NCBI GenBank assembly: GCA_020859995.1
Contig: JAJBVE010000056.1
Span: 1-34,487 of the forward strand
DNA: 34,487 bases
Direction: 5' to 3'
From: Clostridiales bacterium
GTDB taxonomy: Bacteria > Bacillota > Clostridia > Lachnospirales > Lachnospiraceae
Below the pieces are notes generated by a model. That model searched no databases and was not told the DNA's origin. It worked only from the letters and a program-made list of their open reading frames with translations. Positions 16,788 through 25,170 of the stretch are shown piece after piece. A program made the translations under genes and the position numbers. The stretch's first letter is position 1, and every line of letters begins with the position of its first letter.

Positions 16788-17465
16788 ATGGATCGTTTGA
16801 AAATACTGGTAGTGGACGATGAGAGCAGGATGCGCAAGCTGGTACGCGATTTTCTGGTGAAGAAAGAGTTTGACGTTGTGGAAGCGGAAGATGGAGCACA
16901 GGCGATCGACGTCTTTTTCGATCAGAAAGATATTGCGCTGGTAATTCTGGACGTGATGATGCCCAAAATGGACGGCTGGCAGGTCTGCCGGGAGATCCGT
17001 TCTTATTCCAATGTGCCGATCATTATGCTGACGGCAAAGGGTGATGAGCGCGATGAGCTTCTGGGCTTCGAGTTGGGCGTAGACGAGTACATTTCCAAGC
17101 CATTCTCCCCGAAAATCCTCGTTGCCCGTGTAGAGGCTATTTTGCGCAGAAACACCGGATTTTCAGCGGATGACATTCTCCGCGCCGGCGCGATTGAGAT
17201 CAACAAGGCTGCGCATGAGGTCACCATAGACGGCAAGAGCATCGAGCTTTCCTTTAAGGAATTTGAACTGCTCACCTACTTTGTGGAGAACCAGGGGATC
17301 GCTCTTTCCAGAGAGAAAATCCTCAACAGTGTCTGGAATTATGATTATTTCGGGGATGCGAGGACCATCGATACGCATGTGAAAAAGCTGCGCAGCAAGC
17401 TTGGAGAGCGCGGCGATTATATCCGTACCATCTGGGGAATGGGATATAAGTTTGAAGTAGAATAG
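16788..17465 (+). CDS. OmpR/PhoB-family response regulator
   Basis: 225-aa DNA-binding regulator. The receiver domain (1-115) has the acidic pair Asp10-Asp11 in VVDDE, the phosphoacceptor Asp55 in ILDVMMPKMDGW, Thr82 and Lys104 (SKPFSPK). The C-terminal winged-helix domain (about 130-225) contains FKEFELLTYFVENQGIALSR and RTIDTHVKKLRSKLGERGDY, the recognition-helix region of OmpR-type proteins. The ATG at 16788 has GAAAGGAG 7 bases upstream; an in-frame earlier start at 16761 overlaps this site and is rejected. The partner histidine kinase follows after 121 bases. The signal and target genes cannot be deduced, and nothing else in the neighbourhood shares an obvious operator. Confidence 0.95.
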   Translation: MDRLKILVVDDESRMRKLVRDFLVKKEFDVVEAEDGAQAIDVFFDQKDIALVILDVMMPKMDGWQVCREIRSYSNVPIIMLTAKGDERDELLGFELGVDEYISKPFSPKILVARVEAILRRNTGFSADDILRAGAIEINKAAHEVTIDGKSIELSFKEFELLTYFVENQGIALSREKILNSVWNYDYFGDARTIDTHVKKLRSKLGERGDYIRTIWGMGYKFEVE

Positions 17466-17476
17466 AAGTAACGATT

Positions 17477-17514
17477 CAGGAGAGTACCTGAGCATCCGCT
17501 GCGAAGACTCTCCT
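17477..17514 (+). other. Perfect 9-bp inverted repeat between response regulator and kinase genes
   Basis: CAGGAGAGT (17477-17485) and ACTCTCCTG (17506-17514) are exact complements around a 20-base loop, 11 bases after the response regulator stop. No T-run follows, so it looks like an mRNA stability or processing hairpin that might set the regulator/kinase ratio rather than a terminator. Confidence 0.5.
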
Positions 17515-17586
17515 GTCCGATTTATCTATAGCATGTGGGGGAAAGCTCCTCACAATCGCAGCATGTAAATCCCGGGGAAGAGAAAA

Positions 17587-19179
17587 ATGAAGCATTCATT
17601 GAGAAAACAGCTGACAGTCATATTCGGCGTTCTGATGGCGGCCATGTTCCTGGCGAACTATCTGATTAATTCTTTTTTTCTGGAAAGCTTTTATTATACG
17701 AAGAAGCAGCAGGTGCTGATCGAGGCTTACCGGATTCTGAATGAAAATGTAGATTCGGTCGGGAACCTCGATGAGGAAAACAAGACAGAGCTGAATGAGC
17801 TGTGCAATGAAAACGGACTCTCTTACCTCGTGACCGACATGAGTTATAACGAGATCCTCGGTTCTGAGTCTAATTTCTACGCCAGTATTATGAAGGGGCG
17901 GCTGAATGGATATGGGCTGGGGTTTGATACGGAAGATGTCACGGTGCTGGAGACAAACGAGAGCTACACGATTCAGAAAAAATATGACAATGAGATTGGC
18001 CTGAATTATCTGGAAATGTGGGGCGTCCTGGATCAGGGATACTATTTTATCATGCGCATTAATATAGAAAGTATTCGTGACAGTGTGCGCATTTCCAACG
18101 AATTTATCATGTATATCTGTATCGTCGGGATTGTGATTACCGCCGTGCTTGTCTGGTTTGTGACGAAGCGCGTGACGAGGCCTTTAGGCGAGTTGACTGA
18201 GCTCTCAAAACGAATGGCGGATCTGGATTTCAATGTGAAGTATACCAGCGGAGGTACCGATGAGATCGGACTGCTGGGCCGGCATTTTAATGAGATGTCG
18301 GAAAAACTGGAGCAGGCGTACGCCCAGCTGATGACAGCAAATAAGGAACTGCAGAGAGATATTGAAAGAAAAGAGCAGATCGACAACATGCGGATCGAAT
18401 TTCTTTCGAATGTATCCCATGAGCTCAAGACTCCCATCGCATTGATTCAGGGCTATGCGGAAGGCCTTATGGAGTGCGTCAACGATGACGCGGAAAGCCG
18501 CGAGTTTTATTGTGAAGTGATTATGGATGAGGCGTCCAAAATGAATGTATTGGTTCAGAAGCTTCTGACGCTGAACCAGCTGGAGTTTGGCAACGATGAG
18601 GTAGAGATAGAACGTTTTGACCTTGCGCTGCTTCTACAGAATAAAATCCAGGCTGTGACCATCCTGGCGCAGCAAAAGAACGCAGCCATTACTTATTATG
18701 GAGAAAAATCCATTTTTGCCTGGGGCGATGAGTTCAAGGTAGAAGAGGTGATCACAAACTACCTGAGCAATGCGCTCAATCATGTGAGTGGCGAGGGAAA
18801 GATTGAGGTCACAGTTACAGTCAGCGGTCAGGATAGGCCTGGGGGCTCACATGCCCGTGTAACTGTATTCAACACAGGCGAGCCGATTCCGGAAGCGGAC
18901 ATTGGACAGATCTGGGATAAATTTTACAAAGTGGACAAGGCAAGGACGCGCGCCTATGGCGGCAGCGGCGTCGGACTCTCCATTGTGAAGGCCATCATGG
19001 AATCCTTCCACCAGAAATATGGTGTGGAAAACCGGGAAAACGGAGTGGCGTTCTGGTTTGAGCTGCAGTGCGACGGTCATGCTTTGCCGGCTTCGGATCC
19101 TGATCTGGAATCGCCGTTACTGGAGACGGATGATGCGGATCCGGATGACATCTGCGACGGGGAGTGGAGACAGGAATAA
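17587..19179 (+). CDS. Sensor histidine kinase (HAMP, HisKA, HATPase)
   Basis: 530-aa membrane kinase, partner of the preceding regulator. Residues 8-29 form the first membrane helix. An extracytoplasmic sensor of about 140 residues with no recognised fold follows, then a second helix at about 173-194 (IMYICIVGIVITAVLVWFV). HAMP lies at about 194-248 and the phosphoacceptor is His278 in SNVSHELKTPIALI. The ATP-binding domain has the N box (NYLSNALNHVS, about 391-401), WDKFYKVD and the G boxes GGSGVGLSIVK. The last ~35 residues are an acidic, low-complexity tail (many Asp/Glu) that is not part of the kinase fold. GGGGAAG precedes the ATG by 7-9 bases. The nature of the stimulus is not indicated. 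Confidence 0.95.
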   Translation: MKHSLRKQLTVIFGVLMAAMFLANYLINSFFLESFYYTKKQQVLIEAYRILNENVDSVGNLDEENKTELNELCNENGLSYLVTDMSYNEILGSESNFYASIMKGRLNGYGLGFDTEDVTVLETNESYTIQKKYDNEIGLNYLEMWGVLDQGYYFIMRINIESIRDSVRISNEFIMYICIVGIVITAVLVWFVTKRVTRPLGELTELSKRMADLDFNVKYTSGGTDEIGLLGRHFNEMSEKLEQAYAQLMTANKELQRDIERKEQIDNMRIEFLSNVSHELKTPIALIQGYAEGLMECVNDDAESREFYCEVIMDEASKMNVLVQKLLTLNQLEFGNDEVEIERFDLALLLQNKIQAVTILAQQKNAAITYYGEKSIFAWGDEFKVEEVITNYLSNALNHVSGEGKIEVTVTVSGQDRPGGSHARVTVFNTGEPIPEADIGQIWDKFYKVDKARTRAYGGSGVGLSIVKAIMESFHQKYGVENRENGVAFWFELQCDGHALPASDPDLESPLLETDDADPDDICDGEWRQE

Positions 19180-19264
19180 GCTCCCTGCGGCACAGACAGA
19201 TTCATGGTCAGCGGATTAACTGGCAGATTCAAAGCATGAGTATCGGGGGCTTTGCCGGCGCTCC

Positions 19265-19284
19265 GCCCGCCCCGGTCGGCGGGC
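19265..19284 (+). other. GC-rich hairpin between kinase and flavoprotein genes
   Basis: GCCCGCC (19265-19271), loop CCGGTC, GGCGGGC (19278-19284): a perfect 7-bp stem, 86 bases after the kinase stop. No T-run follows. The 252-base gap holds nothing else I can support. Confidence 0.4.
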
Positions 19285-19431
19285 ACCAGACGAATGTCGA
19301 CTGGATATCCAGCACCCTTGCGGCATTTATGTTTTGCAGGAATGTGTAATATTCATGCTTTGCAGTGTTTGCCCCAGGTAACAGGACAAACCCGATGTTT
19401 TATCAGAAAAGATTTACCGGAGAAGAGAAAA

Positions 19432-20673
19432 ATGAGTACAGTTGCAGTGATAGGAGGCGGGGCGGCCGGTATGATGGCGGCCATAACCGCCGCGCAAAAC
19501 GGACATACGGTCTGTTTATACGAAAAAAATGAAAAGCTTGGCAAAAAGCTTTTCATCACTGGCAAGGGCCGGTGCAATCTGACGAACAACAGCTCTGTGG
19601 AGGAACTTTTAGAGGCGGTTTGTGAAAACCGCAGGTTCCTCTACAGTGCTTTTTATGGTTTTGACAGCCAGAGCACAATCCGCTTTTTTGAAGAAGAGGG
19701 AATGCCCACCAAGACGGAGCGCGGTCAGAGAGTATTTCCCCAGTCGGATCACTCCTCTGATGTGATTGCTGTTCTTGCGCGGGTTTTAAAAAGATATGGT
19801 GTAAAAATCTGTCTGAATCAGGAAGTGAAAACCATCCTTACAGATACAGGTAGGGACGAGATGCCTTACATTCACGGACTGCGGCTCTCATCGGGGCACG
19901 AGGTGAGCGCGGATGCCGTGATTATCGCGACCGGAGGCCTTTCCTATCCATCAACCGGTTCGACTGGAGATGGGTATCGTTTCGCGGCAGAGACAGGTCA
20001 TCAGGTAATCGGCTGCTCGCCATCTTTGGTGCCGATCGAAACAAAGGAAGACTGGGCTCCCCGTATGCAGGGACTCTCCCTGCGCAATGTCGAGGTCACC
20101 GTCTGTGACGGAAAAAAAGAACTCTACCGCGACTTTGGGGAGATGATGTTTACCCATTATGGAGTGACCGGCCCTCTGATTCTGAGCGCGAGCTGTGTGA
20201 TTCAAAAACGTCTTTCACAGCATCCGCTGACGCTGAATATCGATTTGAAGCCTGCTCTCGACAGAGAACAGCTCGATCGGCGAATTTTACGGGAATTTCA
20301 GGCCGCGCAGAACAAACAGTTTAAAACCGTGCTGGGAACTCTTTTTCCTGCCAAAATGATTCCGGTCATCGCAGACAGAGCCGAAATTCCCTGTGACCGG
20401 CCGATCCACGAGATCACGCGCGCCCAACGGGAACGATTGCTACAAATTACAAAATGTTTTTCGTTGACATTGACACACCTCAGAGATTATAATGAAGCAA
20501 TCATTACGCGGGGAGGAGTCAGCGTGAAGGATGTCAATCCCACGACCATGGAGTCTAAAAAGGTAAAGGGACTCTATTTCGCGGGAGAAGTGCTGGATGT
20601 AGACGCACTGACCGGAGGATATAATCTGCAGATCGCCTGGGCTACCGGTCATGCCGCTGGAGCATCCGTCTAA
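19432..20673 (+). CDS. BaiN/HI0933-type NAD(P)/FAD-dependent oxidoreductase
   Basis: 413-aa flavoprotein of the HI0933/YhiN/BaiN family. BaiN itself was linked to bile-acid side reactions, but most members are of unknown function, so no bile-acid role is claimed. The FAD-binding Rossmann motif is VIGGGAAGMMAA near the N-terminus, followed by LYEKNEKLGKKLFITGKGRCN, a strong family signature. Later blocks are IIATGGLSYPSTGSTGDGY, FGEMMFTHYGVTGP and the C-terminal LYFAGEVLDVDALTGGYNLQ. I use the ATG at 19432 behind GGAGAAGAG; an in-frame extension from 19252 overlaps the GC hairpin region and is unlike the family. The stop TAA lies inside a 20-bp direct repeat. cmk follows, as is common in Lachnospiraceae. 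Confidence 0.9.
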   Translation: MSTVAVIGGGAAGMMAAITAAQNGHTVCLYEKNEKLGKKLFITGKGRCNLTNNSSVEELLEAVCENRRFLYSAFYGFDSQSTIRFFEEEGMPTKTERGQRVFPQSDHSSDVIAVLARVLKRYGVKICLNQEVKTILTDTGRDEMPYIHGLRLSSGHEVSADAVIIATGGLSYPSTGSTGDGYRFAAETGHQVIGCSPSLVPIETKEDWAPRMQGLSLRNVEVTVCDGKKELYRDFGEMMFTHYGVTGPLILSASCVIQKRLSQHPLTLNIDLKPALDREQLDRRILREFQAAQNKQFKTVLGTLFPAKMIPVIADRAEIPCDRPIHEITRAQRERLLQITKCFSLTLTHLRDYNEAIITRGGVSVKDVNPTTMESKKVKGLYFAGEVLDVDALTGGYNLQIAWATGHAAGASV

Positions 20674-20756
20674 CGCGAAGCGTTCTTTCAATGACGGATG
20701 CAACCTGCCGCCGAGCGCAGCGAGGGGCGCTACCCGGCATCCGTCTAACGCGAAGC
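20662..20756 (+). repeat. 20-bp direct repeat bracketing a structured insert between baiN and cmk
   Basis: GCATCCGTCTAACGCGAAGC occurs at 20662-20681 and exactly again at 20737-20756. The first copy contains the last codons and stop of the upstream gene; the second ends 26 bases before the cmk start. Between them, GACGGATGC (20693-20701) is the exact complement of GCATCCGTC at 20662-20670, and AACGC-GAA-GCGTT (20672-20684) forms a nested hairpin. It may be a small structured insertion or a local duplication. Confidence 0.7.
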
Positions 20757-20782
20757 CAATTTTATCCCCCAGGAGGAAATAT

Positions 20783-21448
20783 ATGAGTTTTACGATCGCC
20801 ATTGACGGCCCTGCGGGCGCAGGCAAAAGTACCGTCGCGAGACTCGCGGCGAAGAAGCTTCAATTTATTTATGTAGATACTGGAGCCATGTACCGGGCAA
20901 TTGCGCTGGGTCTGCTTTGCACTAACACAGATATCGAAGACAGGTCAGCTCTGACAGACGCATTGAATCAGATGGAAGTTTCCATTCGTTATGTGGACGG
21001 CGCTCAGCATGTCTATCTGAACGGAGAAGACGTCTCTGGACAAATCCGTACAGAGCAGGTAAGCGACATGACCAGCCGCTCCTCCGCGAAACCAGAAGTA
21101 CGCGAGAAACTGACCAGCCTGCAGCGAAATCTTGCGGCCAGTGAGGATGTATTGATGGATGGAAGAGACATCGGCACTATGATCCTGCCGGACGCGAATT
21201 TAAAAATCTTCCTGACTGCCAGCGTTGATACCCGCGCGCGGCGCCGTTTTTTGGAGCTCACTGAAAAAGGCGAGTCCTGCAGCCTCGAAGAAATTGCCAG
21301 CGACATCGCTGAACGCGACTACCGGGATGAACATCGTGAAATCGCGCCTCTTTGTCAGGCTAAGGACGCTATTCTTCTTGATTCTTCAGACATGACCATA
21401 GAAGAAGTCGTAGAGCGCATTCTGACTCTTGCCCGGGAGCGTATGTAA
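20783..21448 (+). CDS. cmk: Cytidylate kinase
   Basis: 221-aa cytoplasmic kinase converting CMP/dCMP to CDP/dCDP with ATP. The P-loop IDGPAGAGKSTVAR lies at the N-terminus, followed by YVDTGAMYRAI (CMP binding), the VSDMTSRSSAKPEVR segment, LMDGRDIGTMILPDA and the LID-region RDYRDEHREIAPL. AGGAGGA precedes the ATG at 20783 by 6-7 bases; an in-frame upstream extension to 20651 falls in the repeat and baiN end and is not used. ispH starts 4 bases after the stop. The baiN-cmk-ispH-S1 order is a familiar arrangement in Lachnospiraceae. Confidence 0.96.
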   Translation: MSFTIAIDGPAGAGKSTVARLAAKKLQFIYVDTGAMYRAIALGLLCTNTDIEDRSALTDALNQMEVSIRYVDGAQHVYLNGEDVSGQIRTEQVSDMTSRSSAKPEVREKLTSLQRNLAASEDVLMDGRDIGTMILPDANLKIFLTASVDTRARRRFLELTEKGESCSLEEIASDIAERDYRDEHREIAPLCQAKDAILLDSSDMTIEEVVERILTLARERM

Positions 21449-21452
21449 ATAT

Positions 21453-22307
21453 ATGGAAGTAATTGTTGCAAAAACCGCCGGCTTCTGTTTCGGAGTTCGG
21501 CGCACGATAGAAGAAGTCAATCGACAGATTGAAGAAGGAGAAAAGCCGATCTATACATATGGCCCGATCATTCACAATGAAGAGGTCATACGGGAGCTCG
21601 CCGAAAAGGGAGTACGCATCCTGAACAGCGAGGAAGAGCTGTCTTCTGTCCGGGAGGGTACAGTCATCATCCGCTCGCATGGGGTATCCAGACGCATCTA
21701 TGAGCGGCTCCGGCAGACCGGTCTTCATGTGGTAGACGCGACCTGTCCGTTTGTCAAAAAGATCCATCGGATCGTAGATGAAAAAAGCAGCCAGGGCAAA
21801 TCAATCGTGGTCATCGGAAACGACGGACACCCGGAGGTGGAAGGAATCAAGGGATGGTGTCAGGGACCCGTGACCGTCATAGACTCGGAAGAATCGGCCC
21901 ATGCCTTTCGCCCCGATCCGGATACGCCTCTGGCGATCGTTTCGCAGACGACATTTAATTACAAGAAATTTGATAAATTAGTTGAAATTATTTTAAAAAT
22001 GCGTTATGATACTGTAGATGTCATGTGTACGATATGCAGCGCGACTGAGGAACGCCAGTCAGAAGCACGCGAGATAGCGAGACGTGCAGACTGCATGATC
22101 GTGATAGGAGGCACCCACAGCTCGAATACTCGTAAACTATTCGAGATATGCAAGACAGAATGTGCAAATACTTACTATATACAAACACTGAAAGATTTGG
22201 ATATTCGGCTATTGCCATCCATGGGCTGCGTAGGCATTACAGCAGGGGCTTCGACCCCAAATAAATTGATTGAGGAGGTATCAAAACATGTCAGAAATGA
22301 GTTTTGA
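21453..22307 (+). CDS. ispH: 4-hydroxy-3-methylbut-2-enyl diphosphate reductase IspH
   Basis: 284-aa iron-sulfur enzyme, last step of the MEP pathway, producing IPP and DMAPP. The three cluster ligands are Cys12 (AGFCFGV), Cys98 (VDATCPFV) and Cys195 (TICSATEERQ). Active-site His41 (IIHNEEV), His76 (RSHGVS), His126 and Glu128 (GNDGHPEVEG) are present, and the end GITAGASTPNKLIEEV is typical. In many Clostridia IspH is fused to S1; here it stops at TGA 22305-22307 and the S1 start ATG (22288) overlaps its last 20 bases, so the two are translationally coupled. The start ATG 21453 lies 4 bases after the cmk stop, with only a distant GGGAG. Confidence 0.96.
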   Translation: MEVIVAKTAGFCFGVRRTIEEVNRQIEEGEKPIYTYGPIIHNEEVIRELAEKGVRILNSEEELSSVREGTVIIRSHGVSRRIYERLRQTGLHVVDATCPFVKKIHRIVDEKSSQGKSIVVIGNDGHPEVEGIKGWCQGPVTVIDSEESAHAFRPDPDTPLAIVSQTTFNYKKFDKLVEIILKMRYDTVDVMCTICSATEERQSEAREIARRADCMIVIGGTHSSNTRKLFEICKTECANTYYIQTLKDLDIRLLPSMGCVGITAGASTPNKLIEEVSKHVRNEF

Positions 22308-22368
22308 TCAAATGCTGGATGAGTCATTTAAAACAATTCATAATGGAGAGGTAGTCGAAGGGATGTGA
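22288..22368 (+). CDS. S1-domain protein, N-terminal fragment before a frameshift
   Basis: A GAGGAGGT ribosome site stands before the ATG at 22288. The 26 codons encode MSEMSFDQMLDESFKT then IHNGEVVEG, which matches the usual start of clostridial S1 proteins, where the next residues are normally TVIDVK. Here the frame meets TGA at 22366-22368 directly after GGG ATG. The expected VIDVKEDE is present in the -1 frame from 22365, so one base is missing between about 22360 and 22365 relative to an intact gene. This fragment overlaps the end of ispH by 20 bases. It may act only as an upstream leader frame if the downstream part is translated by reinitiation. Confidence 0.75.
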   Translation: MSEMSFDQMLDESFKTIHNGEVVEGM

Positions 22369-23417
22369 TTGACGTTAAGGAAGATGAGATCATTCTTAAC
22401 ATTGGATATAAAGCCGACGGAATCATCACCCGCAGCGAATATACAAACGATTCGAGCGCAGACCTTCGTGAACTTGTTCATGTGAATGACAAGATGGAGG
22501 CGAAAGTGCTCAAAGTGAATGACGGCGACGGGCAGGTCGTACTTACTTATAAGCGTCTCGCTGCAGAGAAAGGCAACAAGAGACTGGAGGAAGCGTTCGA
22601 GTCACAGGAAGTGCTGACTGCTCCGGTTGTACAGGTGATGACCGGCGGTTTAAGTGCTGTCGTAGAAGGCACCCGTGTATTTATTCCGGCTAGTCTCGTA
22701 TCGGATACTTATGAGAAAAATCTGGAAAAATACAATGGTCAGGAGATTGAGTTTGTTATTACAGAGTTCAATCCGCGCAGAAGACGTATCATCGGTGACC
22801 GCAAGCAGATCCTTGTAGCGCGCAAGGCACAGATGCAGAAGGAGCTTTTCGAGCGTATTCAGCCTGGTGACGTTGTAGAAGGCGTTGTGAAAAATGTGAC
22901 TGATTTTGGCGCTTTCGTTGATCTGGGCGGCGCGGACGGCCTGCTTCATATTTCTGAAATGTCCTGGGGACATGTGGAGAATCCGAAGAAGGTATTCAAA
23001 GTAGGCCAGAAGCTGACTGTTCTGATCAAGGACATCAACGGCAGCAAGATCGCTCTGAGCCTGAAGTTCGCGGATCAGAATCCGTGGCTTACCGCCGGCG
23101 AAAAGTACGCAAAGGATATGATCGTAGAAGGCAGAGTTGCCAGAATGACTGATTTCGGCGCTTTTATCGAGCTGGAGCCGGGCATTGACGCATTGCTGCA
23201 TGTATCGCAGATTTCCCGCAATCATGTGGACAAGCCTTCTGATATTCTCAGTGTAGGTCAGATCATTCAGGCTAAGGTCGTTGATTTTAATGGTGAAGAT
23301 CATAAGATCAGCCTGAGCATGAAGGCTATTGAGAACCGTATGCCGGTACAGGAGACTGAGGAAGAAGCGGATACTTATGCGGAAGAGACCGAGGATGGAG
23401 CTTTTGAAGAAGAGTGA
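22365..23417 (+). CDS. Ribosomal protein S1-like RNA-binding protein (main part, four S1 domains, frameshifted 5' end)
   Basis: 350 codons from the GTG at 22365. S1 domain 1 is mostly here but lacks its first strand (encoded in the 22288 fragment). Domain 2 covers about residues 80-150 (TGGLSAVVEGTRVFIPAS), domain 3 about 165-240 (GVVKNVTDFGAFVDLGGADG), and domain 4 about 250-325 (VARMTDFGAFIELEPGIDAL). An acidic tail follows (ETEEEADTYAEE). These proteins bind mRNA and help translation initiation or other RNA functions. The GTG overlaps the premature TGA as GTGA, a layout that supports termination-reinitiation, so function may persist. A sequencing or assembly error is equally possible. A strong terminator follows at 23516. 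Confidence 0.85.
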   Translation: MIDVKEDEIILNIGYKADGIITRSEYTNDSSADLRELVHVNDKMEAKVLKVNDGDGQVVLTYKRLAAEKGNKRLEEAFESQEVLTAPVVQVMTGGLSAVVEGTRVFIPASLVSDTYEKNLEKYNGQEIEFVITEFNPRRRRIIGDRKQILVARKAQMQKELFERIQPGDVVEGVVKNVTDFGAFVDLGGADGLLHISEMSWGHVENPKKVFKVGQKLTVLIKDINGSKIALSLKFADQNPWLTAGEKYAKDMIVEGRVARMTDFGAFIELEPGIDALLHVSQISRNHVDKPSDILSVGQIIQAKVVDFNGEDHKISLSMKAIENRMPVQETEEEADTYAEETEDGAFEEE

Positions 23418-23515
23418 TGGCTGCGTATAGGCTGCGATGACTATCCTGCTGATCATCAGATCTCTTTGATTGGATCATAGCGATCTCTTATAGCTGATTT
23501 ATAAAGATTACACAT

Positions 23516-23549
23516 CGAGCGGGGGCGAGATTTCCCCGCTCGTTTTTTT
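23516..23549 (+). terminator. Strong intrinsic terminator of the baiN-cmk-ispH-S1 run
   Basis: CGAGCGGGG (23516-23524) pairs perfectly with CCCCGCTCG (23534-23542) around GCGAGATTT and is followed by seven T. It lies 99 bases after the S1 stop. Confidence 0.95.
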
Positions 23550-23588
23550 GTCAGGGCATGGCCCTGTTCTCCATTGCGGCGTTTTTCG

Positions 23589-23635
23589 TTATGATGCGCA
23601 GGGGCGCGAGAGGATTTTTGGCAGCTTTGCCTGCG
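23589..23635. repeat. Dispersed ~47-bp repeat, copy 1
   Basis: Begins TTATGATGCGCAGGGGCGCG and continues through TTTTTGGCAGCTTTGCCTGCG. It matches 26379-26428 with two substitutions and one 3-base indel. This copy lies between the S1 terminator and the 3' end of the minus-strand exonuclease gene. The remaining 70 bases up to 23708 show no gene. Confidence 0.75.
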
Positions 23636-23708
23636 GCATAAGGAATCTTCCGGCTTCGATGGCAATCTTTATGACATTGCCCGCGGTCTACGCTTCGCTC
23701 TTAAGAAT

Positions 23709-25016
23709 TTAAAAGAAGTCGGATAGCAGTGTTGTGACATATAATGTCAGTTTTTCTTTTTGAGCAAGGAATTCTTTTTGATATTCAAAATAATAATCTG
23801 TCGATCTGCAGTCCGCTTTCATGACAGGACCAAAGGAAACGTCTTGAGGGAAAATATGCGGAAGCGGCAGAAAGCTTCCTTCCATCGCTGCGAAACAGTT
23901 TTCAGGTTTGGCCGGTGTCCGATATTCCTTTGCCACATATGCTGCCACGCTTTTGTGAATGACCTGTTTTTCCAGGGGCAGGTAATAGTAGTTTTTATAA
24001 TCCGGAAAATAATGACGCAGCGTCCCATGATGAAATGGGATACGCAGCGTTCCGCGGCTGCCTGAAACGCTCAGACAAATCAGATCCACTGTTTTGGCGT
24101 TTTCCTGACACTCCGGAAGCGGGAAAGACGAATCAGAAGACAGTTCCTGCGATGATTTCGGATTACAGGGAGAAAAAAGCAGGATAGGTTGTTCCGGTTC
24201 TATCCGCGGCGGCAGCGGCAGGATGGTCGTAAAATGCAGCAGAAGAGCAGTCTGATCATCCGATTCTTCCCCGTCGACATCCGGCTTGATTTTCCCTTCG
24301 AAAAGCGCGAGGTAGCCTTCCAGCAGAGAAATCCTCAGCATGCCAACTAGATCATCATGATTATGGCCGAGAAGCAGCTGTTCTGATTCCACGCTTTTGG
24401 ATACGGTGTAATCCCAGAAAAGAGAGACGACCTCCGCCCCGTCCATCTGATCTGTGCGTTCCCAGCCGGCCACCTTTTCCAGATAGCTTTGGTTCATATG
24501 CGAAAGGCTGAGTTTTTTTTTCAGCGGCCGGAACCATTGATAGAGATCGACAGAGGCAAAATGAGAGAAGCCAATTGATGCCCGGTTTGCGGCAGCCCTC
24601 TTTTTCAAAAAAGGAATGTCAAAGGTATTTCCGTTAAAATGAATCAGAGCCCGCTTGTCCCTGGCCAGTTCTGCAAAAGCCTGAAGCAGCCGTTTTTCCT
24701 CCTGCACCATCCGGATAAAGAGCTGATGCAAGGTCCACTTCCCATTATCATAGCTGATACAGCCGATCAGAAAGACAAAAGCCGTGCTGGCAGACAACCC
24801 GGTTGTTTCGATATCAAAAAACAGGCAGTCTTTCAGAGAGAAGCCAGGGCATTCCGGAGTTGGTGCCGATGAAGTGCTGGTCTCGGTGAGTTTGTTTTTC
24901 TCATCACTTTCATTCTTTGCAGATTTTGCCTGATACTCCGCAAGGAGCATTTTCATAGAATCGCTCTCAATAAGCTCTTGCTCCTCGCCGGAGAGTTCTT
25001 GAATTTCGTGAAGCAT
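23709..25016 (-). CDS. YprB-like ribonuclease H-like (DEDD) exonuclease domain protein
   Basis: 435-aa cytoplasmic protein with a 3'-5' exonuclease-type RNase H fold (YprB group). The acidic residues are visible: DxE in LFFDIETTGLS (Exo I), Asp in IHFNGNTFDIPFL (Exo II), and HNHDDLVGM (Exo III, HxxxD). The N-terminal ~60 residues are charged and probably disordered. The C-terminal ~190 residues after the exonuclease core carry no motif I know. The nucleic-acid substrate is unknown. AAAGGA stands about 6-7 bases before its ATG on the minus strand. It converges on the S1 operon and lies downstream of apbE on the same strand (154-base gap), so the two may be co-transcribed. Confidence 0.85.
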   Translation of the reverse strand: MLHEIQELSGEEQELIESDSMKMLLAEYQAKSAKNESDEKNKLTETSTSSAPTPECPGFSLKDCLFFDIETTGLSASTAFVFLIGCISYDNGKWTLHQLFIRMVQEEKRLLQAFAELARDKRALIHFNGNTFDIPFLKKRAAANRASIGFSHFASVDLYQWFRPLKKKLSLSHMNQSYLEKVAGWERTDQMDGAEVVSLFWDYTVSKSVESEQLLLGHNHDDLVGMLRISLLEGYLALFEGKIKPDVDGEESDDQTALLLHFTTILPLPPRIEPEQPILLFSPCNPKSSQELSSDSSFPLPECQENAKTVDLICLSVSGSRGTLRIPFHHGTLRHYFPDYKNYYYLPLEKQVIHKSVAAYVAKEYRTPAKPENCFAAMEGSFLPLPHIFPQDVSFGPVMKADCRSTDYYFEYQKEFLAQKEKLTLYVTTLLSDFF

Positions 25017-25170
25017 ATGAATTCCTTTCCTTGTGTATATTCCCGCGAAGCAACGAGCCAGGCAGTCTTACCTGTATTGATACAAATCTGATGCTCCGTA
25101 TGTCTGCATTGGTCTTGCCTGTTTGCCCGGTTGCGGAAGACTTCGTATTATGCGGACACTTTCAGCAAAA

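Noticed and set aside
16373-16800. Small plus-strand frames (63-91 codons) between the NADAR-like gene and the response regulator
   Set aside because: No ribosome sites, no family resemblance, and they overlap real genes at one end.
22345-22370. Programmed -1 frameshift in the S1 gene
   Set aside because: No X-XXY-YYZ slippery heptamer or downstream stimulatory hairpin was seen; mutation, error or GTGA reinitiation fit better.
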